The notes beneath the pieces were generated by a model that did not search any database, was not told the DNA's origin, and saw only the letters and a program-made list of their open reading frames with translations. Source: Lachnospiraceae bacterium (GTDB lineage Bacteria > Bacillota > Clostridia > Lachnospirales > Lachnospiraceae). Taken from it: DNA of 64,000 bases. Shown in pieces: positions 52,787 to 61,202 of the stretch; positions within the stretch are counted from its first letter, which is position 1, and each line of letters begins with the position of its first letter. The DNA is taken from the NCBI GenBank assembly GCA_910575775.1, contig CAJTEY010000002.1, positions 235,675 to 299,674 of the forward strand, written 5' to 3'. A program made the translations under genes and the position numbers.

Positions 52787-53587
52787 CTACAAAACATCTG
52801 CAAAATGAAGTTTCAGTTTTTTAAACAATCCCGTACCAACTGCAAAAATGGCTAACGCAATGCACCAGAAATATATCGTTAGCACTGGATGCTCCCAGAA
52901 TCCCTCATGTGTAATAAAACAATCCCGATATCCTTCCACCAAATAGTAAATCGGATTAAGCTTAAACAGAAAACGGATCTTTTCCGGGAATATCGTTTCC
53001 GACCACATAATTGGTGCAATCCACATACCAATTTGAAGTAAAATCTGTACGGTTTGCCCCATATCTTTAAAAAAAGCATTGGACGAAGCAGTAATATACG
53101 ATAATCCCAATACCAAAAATAACGTGCACAAAGTATAATATAACAATTGTATCCACCATAAAGATGGTTTCATTCCAAAAAGCAGATATACAATAATCAT
53201 AATCCAGATAAAAATCAAATGAATGAACAGAGAAGACATTACCTTGATTATGGGCAAAATACTTATTTTAAAAACCATTTTTTTAACCAGGTGCTGATAT
53301 TCATACAAGCAATTAGTCGCTCCCCCCCAGGCCTCATTAAAAAAAAACCACGGTACAATTCCCGGAATCAGCCACAACACATATGGCACCTCAGACACGG
53401 GCTGGGAGCGGAACCCTAACTGAAATACAAAAAAATAAATTAAAACCGTGACAATCGGCTGAATAAACATCCAGAAAATTCCAAGAAAAGATCCTACGAA
53501 TTTTCTCTTGAAATCTGCCTGTGCTAACGTCATAATTAATTCTTTTCTATTCCATATGTCTTTTGCATCCTTTAATATATGAAGCAT
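52787..53587 (-). CDS. polysaccharide ABC exporter permease (Wzm/TagG type)
   Basis: About 266 residues with six predicted membrane helices, an ABC-2 type permease. The N-terminus reads MLHILKDAKDIWNRKELI, followed by QADFKRKFVGSFLGIFWMFIQP, the conserved entry of Wzm/TagG/KpsM proteins. The loop WFFFNEAWGGATNCLYEY and the later NPIYYLVEGYRDCFI are also typical. With the next ATPase it exports a finished lipid-linked glycan. A G7 run in the WGGAT codons is in frame. The ATG at 53587 has TGGAGA 6 bases upstream; an extended frame to 53644 has no site. Confidence 0.92.
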   Translation of the reverse strand: MLHILKDAKDIWNRKELIMTLAQADFKRKFVGSFLGIFWMFIQPIVTVLIYFFVFQLGFRSQPVSEVPYVLWLIPGIVPWFFFNEAWGGATNCLYEYQHLVKKMVFKISILPIIKVMSSLFIHLIFIWIMIIVYLLFGMKPSLWWIQLLYYTLCTLFLVLGLSYITASSNAFFKDMGQTVQILLQIGMWIAPIMWSETIFPEKIRFLFKLNPIYYLVEGYRDCFITHEGFWEHPVLTIYFWCIALAIFAVGTGLFKKLKLHFADVL

Positions 53588-53736
53588 AAAACGTCTCCAA
53601 ATGACTTTTTGCCATCGTCCTTTGATGTAACCAGTAATCGGCATTACTGTGCCACTTCTAAAAAGTCCTATTCTCTAATTTATTTTTAATCTTACTTATT
53701 TTAACTCATATCTACATTTATTTATGGTTTTAGAGT

Positions 53737-53766
53737 TATATACACTATCCTTTTGCAAATATGCAA
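53737..53766 (-). promoter_or_regulatory. possible promoter of the exporter/polymer operon
   Basis: Minus strand: TTGCAT (53761-53766), 18 bases, TATATA (53737-53742). It lies just after the terminator of the glycoside-hydrolase gene and about 150 bases before the permease start. Confidence 0.4.
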
Positions 53767-53794
53767 AATCGGTCTGCCAACACTTGACAGACCG
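53765..53794 (-). terminator. terminator of the glycoside-hydrolase-like gene
   Basis: CGGTCTG (53770-53776) pairs with CAGACCG (53788-53794), followed on the minus strand by ATTTTGC. It separates this gene from the exporter operon. Confidence 0.65.
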
Positions 53795-53848
53795 ACCATA
53801 AATATCCATTAATTCACTTCATGTAATAACACTAGTTTTAAAAATATA

Positions 53849-56023
53849 CTAATTTTTACCCATTTCGCGGTTTAGCTCCCTCATTGCCTCCAATGCCGCT
53901 CCCTCATTTCCATCAGCATCATACAGTAAACCATTGTAGCAAAAATTATAAAGTTTCACATGGTCAACAAAGCCTTCTCCATCAATGGACAGAGACAATT
54001 TTCCCCATTCATCCCCATCGAACTCTACAGAGTATGTTGCATCTTTGGTTACTGAAATTTGCTTTGTCTCATCATTCAAAGACACCTTTATTACAAATGG
54101 TTCATCAATCAACGACGCATCCAGCTGACAGACAATATTTCCCGATGTGTCTGAAATCTTTCCGCTTACATCCTGCCGTATTTCGGCGCCATCAACCAAT
54201 AAACATTTATGTTTTCCATCTATTTCCTTGACAGCTGCCTCGCCTGTAGTTTCCCATCCTTCTAATGAATCGGAAAAAGAACCATTTGAAATTTTATCCA
54301 TATAATAATCCTTATATGCCCATACGCCATATCCTCTAGTATACTCTTTAAAAGCATCTTCCACATTTAACAAATAATCATCTATCTGATCATCTATAAG
54401 TTGAGCGTTATGGCTGTATGCCTGCGTATTATCATAATATAAAAACTGATCAACATATATTTTTTTACCCCCATTATTCACTGCTACCTTTTGAAATGCC
54501 GCTTCCGTTTTTTCCAGTGCATGACTCCATGTTACTTTCTCCCCCATATTCTTCATTCCTATCGGTATACCATACATAATTGTGGAGTAATCACTTCCAT
54601 CACACGCATAGGTGGCTGCATGCGAATAATATACATTTTTACCTTCTTCGTTTACGATCCAGTCATCATCAATCCGGACCTCCATGGACACATTTGGAAA
54701 CGCTGTCTGCGTATCCTGCAGCAAGTGATTTAAAAAGTCATCATAAAAACTATAAAACACTTTAAATGCCGGCTTGTCCACTGCCGGAATATATAAGTCT
54801 TCCTCAGCATACAGTCGGGTGTCATCATACAGCTTGCGTATCTCTGACAATTCATAATGGTTCATAAAGAAATCACCAAACCCGATATCCTGTGCATATT
54901 TAAGGGAATCTTCATTTTTTCCTGATATTGCACTCATTTTCTCAGTAAAAATCCAGAAATCTTCCCAACATATAAAACCACCCCAGAGTGACTGATGGGA
55001 ACCTGCAACCGTATATAGTCTTTCTACATACTCCAGCCAGGCTTCCCTTGTCTGCTCATCATAAACGATCTTTTCATAGCGCTCCATAATCTCATCATTT
55101 CCACGATTTCGATAATAGTCCCATGTATATCCAATTCTCAGAACCACACCAATTCCATGTTCATCCGCTTTTTCCATCACTCTATCCAGTTTTTCCAGTG
55201 CATCCTGATTATATAGGTTACTTTTTCCTATCCCAGGTTGGAATTGTCCCCATGGAATTAACAATATAATGGAATTAAATCCATCTGACTTTATTTTTTC
55301 AAAATCCTCATCAATATTTTCAAACTCACTATCCCATAAATTCATAGGTGATGCGTCAGCAAAATAATGTGCCGATATCCAATATACATCCTCATTATCT
55401 TTCTGCGGCACCTCTTCTTTTCCTGTTGACACAATATTCAGCCCATTTAGAATCAGCCAGTCTCCCGCATCATCACCATACCCGCCATTGTCTGTGGCAA
55501 ATTCTATCTTGATATTCTGATTTTGAAATTCTTCCAGTGACAATTCCATCTCACTATAATCCATATCAGGAGAAACCGAATAACTTCTCCTAATTCTTGG
55601 ATTCTCAAAATCTCCGTCTGCATATACTCTCACATATAAAGACATTCCATCGGATAGCTCTGTAACCCATGGATGAATATTATAACGCCATCTTATGCTT
55701 TCAATGCCATCTACATGATATTCCGTACTCATGCCAGTTCCCTGCACCATCATAATAGATGTTCCCATAGTGTCATCTTCTATTTTAGCAACAGTGCTCC
55801 CCCACGGATTATCATCCTTGCTGACCTCCCGTTTTCCTTCAAAAGTAAGCTGATCAAAATTCTCCACAAAGTCAAACTCTATTTGTCTAACTACATTCTC
55901 ATTATCTATTTCGGTACCGTTCTGCTGGGTTAAGGGCAGTACTACATTCTGACCGATCATATACGCGACTGCACAGCTTAGGAAAAAACTTGATAATATT
56001 ATAATTAACTTATTATACTTCAT
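53849..56023 (-). CDS. membrane-anchored or exported glycoside-hydrolase-like protein
   Basis: A 724-residue protein. N-terminal signal anchor (LIIILSSFFLSCAVAYMIG), then a beta-sandwich region (about 55-215) resembling a carbohydrate-binding module. A TIM-barrel-like domain follows from about 225 to 590 with YWISAHYFADASPMNLW, FNSIILLIPWGQF, GIGVVLRIGYTWDYY, and FICWEDFWIF, whose Glu could be the acid/base. A C-terminal beta domain (about 595-700) follows. It is related in form to GH5/GH42-type cellulase-superfamily enzymes, but I could not fix the family or the nucleophile. It is encoded upstream of the exporter as a separate transcription unit and might trim or bind the polymer. GGAGA lies before the ATG. 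Confidence 0.72.
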   Translation of the reverse strand: MKYNKLIIILSSFFLSCAVAYMIGQNVVLPLTQQNGTEIDNENVVRQIEFDFVENFDQLTFEGKREVSKDDNPWGSTVAKIEDDTMGTSIMMVQGTGMSTEYHVDGIESIRWRYNIHPWVTELSDGMSLYVRVYADGDFENPRIRRSYSVSPDMDYSEMELSLEEFQNQNIKIEFATDNGGYGDDAGDWLILNGLNIVSTGKEEVPQKDNEDVYWISAHYFADASPMNLWDSEFENIDEDFEKIKSDGFNSIILLIPWGQFQPGIGKSNLYNQDALEKLDRVMEKADEHGIGVVLRIGYTWDYYRNRGNDEIMERYEKIVYDEQTREAWLEYVERLYTVAGSHQSLWGGFICWEDFWIFTEKMSAISGKNEDSLKYAQDIGFGDFFMNHYELSEIRKLYDDTRLYAEEDLYIPAVDKPAFKVFYSFYDDFLNHLLQDTQTAFPNVSMEVRIDDDWIVNEEGKNVYYSHAATYACDGSDYSTIMYGIPIGMKNMGEKVTWSHALEKTEAAFQKVAVNNGGKKIYVDQFLYYDNTQAYSHNAQLIDDQIDDYLLNVEDAFKEYTRGYGVWAYKDYYMDKISNGSFSDSLEGWETTGEAAVKEIDGKHKCLLVDGAEIRQDVSGKISDTSGNIVCQLDASLIDEPFVIKVSLNDETKQISVTKDATYSVEFDGDEWGKLSLSIDGEGFVDHVKLYNFCYNGLLYDADGNEGAALEAMRELNREMGKN

Positions 56024-56128
56024 TTAATGTTGTCTCCTTCTACTTGCAAAAACTAAGCATATTCTGACATAATCAGTTATTACTTTAACTAATAGCAAAA
56101 TCGTTATTATTTTACTACATATTCTTAT

Positions 56129-57082
56129 TCAACCACTCTTTTTAGAGCTATTTACGCTACTCACCCGTTTCCACCCAAACCACCCCAGATGCAGCACATA
56201 CCCCCACAGCAGATTCAGATACGCCCGCCAGTACCGGCGCTCCTTAAAAAATGCCATCCGTTCCCTCTGGGCGCGGAGGTTCTCACGCATAAGTCCCGTC
56301 ATTCTGGACTGGCTTGCGCGACTGTTTGGTCTGATGTGATACAGATATAGCTTATGCATGGTCAATACGATCTGCTTTGCATTTGCAACCAGCAAATGGC
56401 TTATCAACACATCTTCCAGTTTCCTGCCATCTGGAAAACGTACGACAGCCTCCCCTCCCTTATCAAAAATGCTTTTTCGGTACAGCTTATTCCAGACAAC
56501 AGTCTCCCACTTCTTATACTTTCCATGCCATTGTTGAAGCATTTGCTCCGATGTCATAAATATTTCTTTATCATTATCATGCATTTCTTTCTGTACATTC
56601 TGCACTGCACATTCTTCCTTAATCCTTCTTTCACTTCCACCATTTTCAATACATGAGGCCTCTCTTTTTATATACGAAAAACAATCTGCTCCGCACTCCT
56701 CATATGCACAGGCCGCAATATCTGCATGATGCTTTTCCAAAAGCTCATACAGTGATTCTATAAAATCAGGGAGAACCGCATCATCAGAGTCTACAAAGGC
56801 CACATACTCGCCTTTCATATGATCCAATCCACTATTTCTGGCCACCGAAGGACCCTGATTTCTCTGATGTATCACCCGCACCCTGTCATCCTTAACCGCA
56901 TATTCGTCACATATCTCTCCAGAGCCATCCGTGCTGCCATCATCCACCAGCAAAATTTCTAAATTCTTGTATGTCTGGGCCAGTAATGACTCCACGCATT
57001 CACTGATATATGCTTCCACCTGATATACTGGGACAATAATCGAAACCAGTGGTGTTTCCTGCCATTCTGTCATCTTTTTCAT
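56129..57082 (-). CDS. family 2 glycosyltransferase
   Basis: About 317 residues from the chosen start. GT-A fold in the first 210 residues: VSIIVPVYQVEAYISECVES, LEILLVDDGSTDGSGEICDE, NQGPSVARNSGLDHMKGEY, and the DxD-type VAFVDSDDAVLPDF. A conserved Glu-Asp (RKLEDVLISHLL) follows later. The last 60 residues contain an aromatic segment that may touch the membrane. It transfers a sugar from a nucleotide donor during polymer assembly. The start is uncertain: ATGs at 57109, 57082 and 57073 are in frame and none has a strong ribosome site. It points away from the next, plus-strand glycosyltransferase. Confidence 0.87.
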   Translation of the reverse strand: MKKMTEWQETPLVSIIVPVYQVEAYISECVESLLAQTYKNLEILLVDDGSTDGSGEICDEYAVKDDRVRVIHQRNQGPSVARNSGLDHMKGEYVAFVDSDDAVLPDFIESLYELLEKHHADIAACAYEECGADCFSYIKREASCIENGGSERRIKEECAVQNVQKEMHDNDKEIFMTSEQMLQQWHGKYKKWETVVWNKLYRKSIFDKGGEAVVRFPDGRKLEDVLISHLLVANAKQIVLTMHKLYLYHIRPNSRASQSRMTGLMRENLRAQRERMAFFKERRYWRAYLNLLWGYVLHLGWFGWKRVSSVNSSKKSG

Positions 57083-57282
57083 CTTTTCTTTCTGACTTTC
57101 CCTTACCATAATAAATAAGACGCAGAGCCGTGTTGGGTTATACGAAAGACTCTGTGCCTTGAATCTACTGCTTTCTATCGTGTCTAATATTAATTCCTGC
57201 AATATGAGTATAGCAAAATCCCCAAAAGGTGTAAAGACCGCATGTAAGTGGTTCTTTCCGCCAATCCCATTGCATGTATAAA

Positions 57283-57311
57283 TTGCGTGAATTACATTTT
57301 CATGTTATGAT
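57283..57311 (+). promoter_or_regulatory. promoter of the plus-strand glycosyltransferase gene
   Basis: TTGCGT (57283-57288), 17 bases, TATGAT (57306-57311), about 50 bases before the start codon. Confidence 0.5.
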
Positions 57312-57360
57312 AAATCTGCTCTAAACTACATTATATTATCCTGGAGGTCACCATCGACTC

Positions 57361-58500
57361 ATGACTATAAATTCCAGACTCAGTATTATCGTCCCTGTCT
57401 ACAACGGGGAGCAACATATAGAAAACACAGTCCGCAACATTCTGGACTCTTCTTACCAGAATCTGGAACTGCTCCTGATCGACGATGGCTCCTCCGACGG
57501 ATCCCTTGCCTTGTGTCAGAAACTGGCGAAGGCGGACTCCCGCATACGAGTGTTCCACAAGGAAAACGGCGGCATCGGCGATGCGCGGAATTTCGGCCTT
57601 ACCCATGCCACCGGTGACTATATTGGTTTCTGCGACCAGGACGACAAAATCTCCCGAGAAATGTATCAGAAAATGCTGTCCAGAATCGCTGCCGACGGAA
57701 GCCAGGCAGCTCTCTGCGGTTCTTACCGGCAGAAAAAAAATGGCGGAAATGTTATTTTCGAGCAATACACAGATAGTGTATTTGACGGACAGCTTATCAC
57801 GGAAAGCCTGCTTCTTCCTATGCTTTTCAAGGGCTTTTCCGCCCATGCCAACGATGAAATCAGCATCTATATGAACATCTGGAAATGTATCATCTCCAGA
57901 AAACTAATCGACGACAATGCAATGCAGTTCCGCACATTTGTCACCCACGAAGACGATTTTATCATGCTTCTGCAACTCTTTTTGTGCGCTAAAAAAGTTT
58001 CTACTTTGTCTGATATTTTATACTATTGGAATACCAACCCGAAATCAGAAACGTACCGCAGTGCAGTACGGTATCGTTCCGATCTGGAAGTCCGACAGCA
58101 CCACCTGACAAACTATGTTGTAAAGCAGCTTACGGATCACGGGATTTCTCGAAATATTATAGAAGAATACACTTATGTGCAGCAATGCCGGAATGCACTG
58201 CAGCAATTAGACAATCTGGCTGCTTTACCTTGGAAAAATCAGATACAACGTTTCGTTGTCTTTCGCGCAGACATAAAAAATCTCTGTACTTGTGACAGTA
58301 TTTCTTATATCCAATCCGCTCCGGCCGCCATTCCTCCTCAAAAAGGGTTTGTGCGGAATACGGTAATTATTGGGCTGTTGCGCAAAAAGCACATTTTCTC
58401 TGCCTATTTTGTGAATCAGCTCATCAATGCCCTTCGATTTTTTATGCAAAAATATCGGATAACAGAAAAGCTGGAACGCCGGATGAAAAGGCGGATCTGA
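57361..58500 (+). CDS. family 2 glycosyltransferase
   Basis: A 379-residue protein on the opposite strand to the rest of the locus. GT-A signatures: LSIIVPVYNGEQHIENTVRN, LELLLIDDGSSDGSLALCQ, NGGIGDARNFGLTHATGDY, and IGFCDQDDKISREMYQ with its metal-binding DQDD. A later FVTHEDDFIMLLQLF supplies the catalytic Asp region. It would add a sugar to the polymer or to another glycan. GGAGG lies 13 bases before the ATG, which is long but has no better alternative. Its stop lies 24 bases from the stop of the converging GT4 gene; no clear terminator lies between them. Confidence 0.9.
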   Translation: MTINSRLSIIVPVYNGEQHIENTVRNILDSSYQNLELLLIDDGSSDGSLALCQKLAKADSRIRVFHKENGGIGDARNFGLTHATGDYIGFCDQDDKISREMYQKMLSRIAADGSQAALCGSYRQKKNGGNVIFEQYTDSVFDGQLITESLLLPMLFKGFSAHANDEISIYMNIWKCIISRKLIDDNAMQFRTFVTHEDDFIMLLQLFLCAKKVSTLSDILYYWNTNPKSETYRSAVRYRSDLEVRQHHLTNYVVKQLTDHGISRNIIEEYTYVQQCRNALQQLDNLAALPWKNQIQRFVVFRADIKNLCTCDSISYIQSAPAAIPPQKGFVRNTVIIGLLRKKHIFSAYFVNQLINALRFFMQKYRITEKLERRMKRRI

Positions 58501-58524
58501 TGAACAGCCGTCTTTCATTTCCAT

Positions 58525-59646
58525 CTAGAAAAACCCCTCTACAACCTCCCCCATTCTCTCCCACGAAAACCGATAGGCCTCTTTCACAATATTTTCCCGC
58601 ATTCTCTCAGCCTGGTTCTCCTTGAAGAACCGGCTCACCGCCTCTGCAATCGCCCCTGAATTTCCTGGCTCCACAATATATCCCGTACTGCCATCCTCCA
58701 CCACGTCCGGGAGTCCTCCTACCTCGGTAACAACCACCGGCTTCGTAAAACCATACGCGATCTGGACAATCCCGCTCTGTGTAGCGGAGATATAAGGCAG
58801 CACTACCAGATCCGCCGCCGCAAAATACTTTTCCACTTCACGGTCAGGCGTATAAGAGTCCTGCACCCGCACCTTGTCCGTTAGTTCCAGCTCACGAATC
58901 AGTTCCCGGTACTCTTCCTTGTCGGAGCCAAACTCCCCGACAACCCAGAGTCTGATCTGGTCATCTTCGCCGCAAATCTGCGGCATTGCGTTTAACAGAT
59001 ATTTCAGTCCCTTATACTCTCTCACGTATCCGAAGAAAAGCATTATCTTCTCCTCCGGCCCAATACAGAGCTGCTCCCGTGCCTGCTCCCGGCTCATGCC
59101 TTCGAAACGGAAGGCATTATAGGTTGGATGCGGTGTTACCACATAATCCGGGGCCGGCTGTATCTTTTCCAGCTCCCTGGCCTCTTCCTTTGCGTGCACT
59201 ATAAAATGACTGCCGTTATTCAATGCCAGTTTTGTCAGTTTTTTATCCATCGGAAACCGCTCATGAGGAAACACATTATGGCAGACAAACGTAATATTCT
59301 GCCTGCCCATAAAGTGCGCCAGGAGAAAATAGCAGGGCGCAAAATAAGGATGCCACCACTGAATCACCACCATATCCGGCTTTTTGCGCCTGATATAGCG
59401 CGCTGTTCGCACGATATTGAACGGATTCGCCGTATGGAGCCTGTACTGCGCATTCTCTATTTTGAAACTGTCGTTACTGTAGTCCCGTTGTTCCTTGTGA
59501 AAAAGAAATTTCGGATACTGCATCTTGTAGGAGATCATCTCCACATCGTGCCGCTTCGCCAGCTCCCGGCACATGAGTCCTGTATAATGAGAGATACCTC
59601 CCTTGTAGGGATATACCGGGCCGATCAGGATGATTTTTTTTCTCAT
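58525..59646 (-). CDS. family 4 glycosyltransferase
   Basis: About 373 residues with a GT-B fold. The N-terminus reads MRKKIILIGPVYPYKGGISH, with the conserved glycine-rich acceptor loop. VCHNVFPHERFPMD, MLFFGYVREYKGLKYLLNAM (start of the donor domain), VVLPYISATQSGIVQIAYGF (E-x7-E region altered to S-x-T-Q-S-G) and VVVTEVGGLPDVVEDGSTG are visible. The family transfers sugars with retention from nucleotide donors. The ATG at 59646 has AGGA 11 bases upstream; a TTG two codons earlier is unlikely. It has a promoter of its own and closes the polymer locus on the right. Confidence 0.9.
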   Translation of the reverse strand: MRKKIILIGPVYPYKGGISHYTGLMCRELAKRHDVEMISYKMQYPKFLFHKEQRDYSNDSFKIENAQYRLHTANPFNIVRTARYIRRKKPDMVVIQWWHPYFAPCYFLLAHFMGRQNITFVCHNVFPHERFPMDKKLTKLALNNGSHFIVHAKEEARELEKIQPAPDYVVTPHPTYNAFRFEGMSREQAREQLCIGPEEKIMLFFGYVREYKGLKYLLNAMPQICGEDDQIRLWVVGEFGSDKEEYRELIRELELTDKVRVQDSYTPDREVEKYFAAADLVVLPYISATQSGIVQIAYGFTKPVVVTEVGGLPDVVEDGSTGYIVEPGNSGAIAEAVSRFFKENQAERMRENIVKEAYRFSWERMGEVVEGFF

Positions 59647-59692
59647 ATCCAAGTAATTCCTTCCAAAATTATGTTACTTTGCTATACTACAC

Positions 59693-59721
59693 ATTATAGA
59701 CAATCCTGCCCGGCAGCTCAA
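59693..59721 (-). promoter_or_regulatory. promoter of the GT4 gene
   Basis: Minus strand: TTGAGC (59716-59721), 17 bases, TATAAT (59693-59698), 47 bases before the start codon. Confidence 0.65.
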
Positions 59722-59798
59722 CCTGTTTCTCGCAAATTCCCTATCACAGCCATTTTGTTCTTGTACCCCTCCATTGGATATGCTACATTATAAATGCA

Positions 59799-59890
59799 AA
59801 AGGGGATGCCATAAATACGGCTATTCCCCTATAAAACAACATTATGCTTTGTAGCAACAGCCGTCATCTGCTAGCAGTAGTTGGCGGCTA
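59799..59890. other. two imperfect inverted repeats before the recombinase gene
   Basis: GGGGA-TGCC with GGCTA-TCCCC (about 59799-59838), then AGCCGTCA with TGGCGGCT (about 59858-59890). The first has a T-rich minus-strand tail and could end a transcript from the right; the second may be a recombinase arm site. The rest of the 336-base gap 59647-59982 holds the GT4 promoter and no gene. Confidence 0.35.
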
Positions 59891-59982
59891 TTTCTATTCC
59901 TAAAAATTTATCGAGGAGCAAAAGGCATAAATGTAATGTAACTCATTAATCAGGCTAAAACAAATGCGAGGAGGTTCTGACT

Positions 59983-61113
59983 ATGGGAAAGGATTTAACG
60001 GGAAGGGAGTTAGGAGTTGGCATCTGCCAGCGGAAAGACGGGCTTTATACAGCCAGATTTACAGACAGGCTTGGCAACCGCCAACAACAGTATTTTAATG
60101 AATTGCAGGATTGCCGGCAGTGGCTTGCTGATGCAAAGTTTGAGGATGCGCATGGAAATGTCTTGCAATGCAGGAATCCAACGGTGGACGCATGGTTTCA
60201 TTATTGGATTGAACATATCAAAGGCAGTAATGTCCGATATAACACAAAAAGAAATTACAATGAACGGTACAAAAGGAATATTAAACCCCTAATTGGCGAT
60301 ATGCCGCTAAAAGAAATCAAACCTCTGCACTGTCAGAATGTCCTTAATCAGATGTCTGCCCATTATTCCAATTCAGTCATTGATCACAGCCGCCTTGTTA
60401 TGCGGATGTTATTTGACAGCGCTGTTGAAAATGAACTGCTTGCTAAAAATCCTGTGACCAAAAGTGTGAAATGTAAAAGCGGTAAGGAGTCAAAGGCGAT
60501 GCGTGCACTGACAATTTCGGAACAGAAATTATTCCTTAAAACCATTAAAGGAACAAGCAATTACAATCAGTATGCATTACTTTTGCAGACAGGTCTTCGA
60601 ACCGGTGAAATGATCGGTCTTCGCTGGGCAGATGTGGATTTTGAAAAACGGTTGCTGCACATCCGCCGGACAATGGAATATCGGCATTCGATCGGGGACT
60701 GGCGGGTTGGAGAACCCAAAACAAAAAGCAGTGTCAGAGATATCCCATTAACACAGGAGGCTATAAACATTCTGAAGAATCAAAAAGAAAAGCTGTTATC
60801 TATGAACATCGAATCGACAGCTTTCCCGGACAACGTTTTTCTCTGCAAAGATGGTACTCCAACGAAAAACAGCACTTACGACTCAAAGCTTTTTTACTAT
60901 TGCGACAAGGCCGGAATAGAACGATTTTCTATGCATGTTCTGAGACATACGTTTGCAACACGATGTATCGAAAATGGTATGCGTCCCAAAACCCTGCAGA
61001 TGATTCTTGGGCACTCGAACATCGGCGTAACTATGAATCTCTATGTTCACGTGACGGAAGACGAAAAAACAAAGGAAATTCGAAGCATTGAAAAAAAGCT
61101 GAAAATCCTCTAA
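59983..61113 (+). CDS. tyrosine site-specific recombinase (integrase)
   Basis: A 376-residue, complete enzyme. An N-terminal AP2-like arm-binding region (CQRKDGLYTARFTDRLGNRQ) and a SAM-like core-binding domain (HYWIEHIKGSNVRYNTKRNY) precede the catalytic domain. Its residues are Arg in TGLRTGEMIGLRWADVDF near 205, His-x-x-Arg in MHVLRHTFATRCIENG near 320, His in ILGHSNIGVT, and the nucleophile Tyr in MNLYVHVTEDEK near 354. It resembles Tn916-type integrases, but no excisionase, relaxase or conjugation genes are seen. It lies 89 bases upstream of a surface-protein gene in the same direction, so it may control a local DNA rearrangement. AGGAGG lies 8 bases before the ATG. Confidence 0.92.
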   Translation: MGKDLTGRELGVGICQRKDGLYTARFTDRLGNRQQQYFNELQDCRQWLADAKFEDAHGNVLQCRNPTVDAWFHYWIEHIKGSNVRYNTKRNYNERYKRNIKPLIGDMPLKEIKPLHCQNVLNQMSAHYSNSVIDHSRLVMRMLFDSAVENELLAKNPVTKSVKCKSGKESKAMRALTISEQKLFLKTIKGTSNYNQYALLLQTGLRTGEMIGLRWADVDFEKRLLHIRRTMEYRHSIGDWRVGEPKTKSSVRDIPLTQEAINILKNQKEKLLSMNIESTAFPDNVFLCKDGTPTKNSTYDSKLFYYCDKAGIERFSMHVLRHTFATRCIENGMRPKTLQMILGHSNIGVTMNLYVHVTEDEKTKEIRSIEKKLKIL

Positions 61114-61202
61114 TTTGGTGTATCGCCTGGTGTAAAAGAAATCTATGCTTTACTGAATCCCTAATTTTCTGCCACATTGCAGATTCCTAAAGTTAGAAAA
61201 AG

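Noticed and set aside
53322..53328. C7 run (G7 on the coding strand) in the exporter permease as a third switch
   Set aside because: Seven bases encode the conserved Trp-Gly-Gly-Ala in frame. It is too short to claim slippage next to the two G10 tracts.
59983..61113. Conjugative transposon marked by the Tn916-like integrase
   Set aside because: No excisionase, relaxase, type IV secretion or accessory genes lie on either side within the window.
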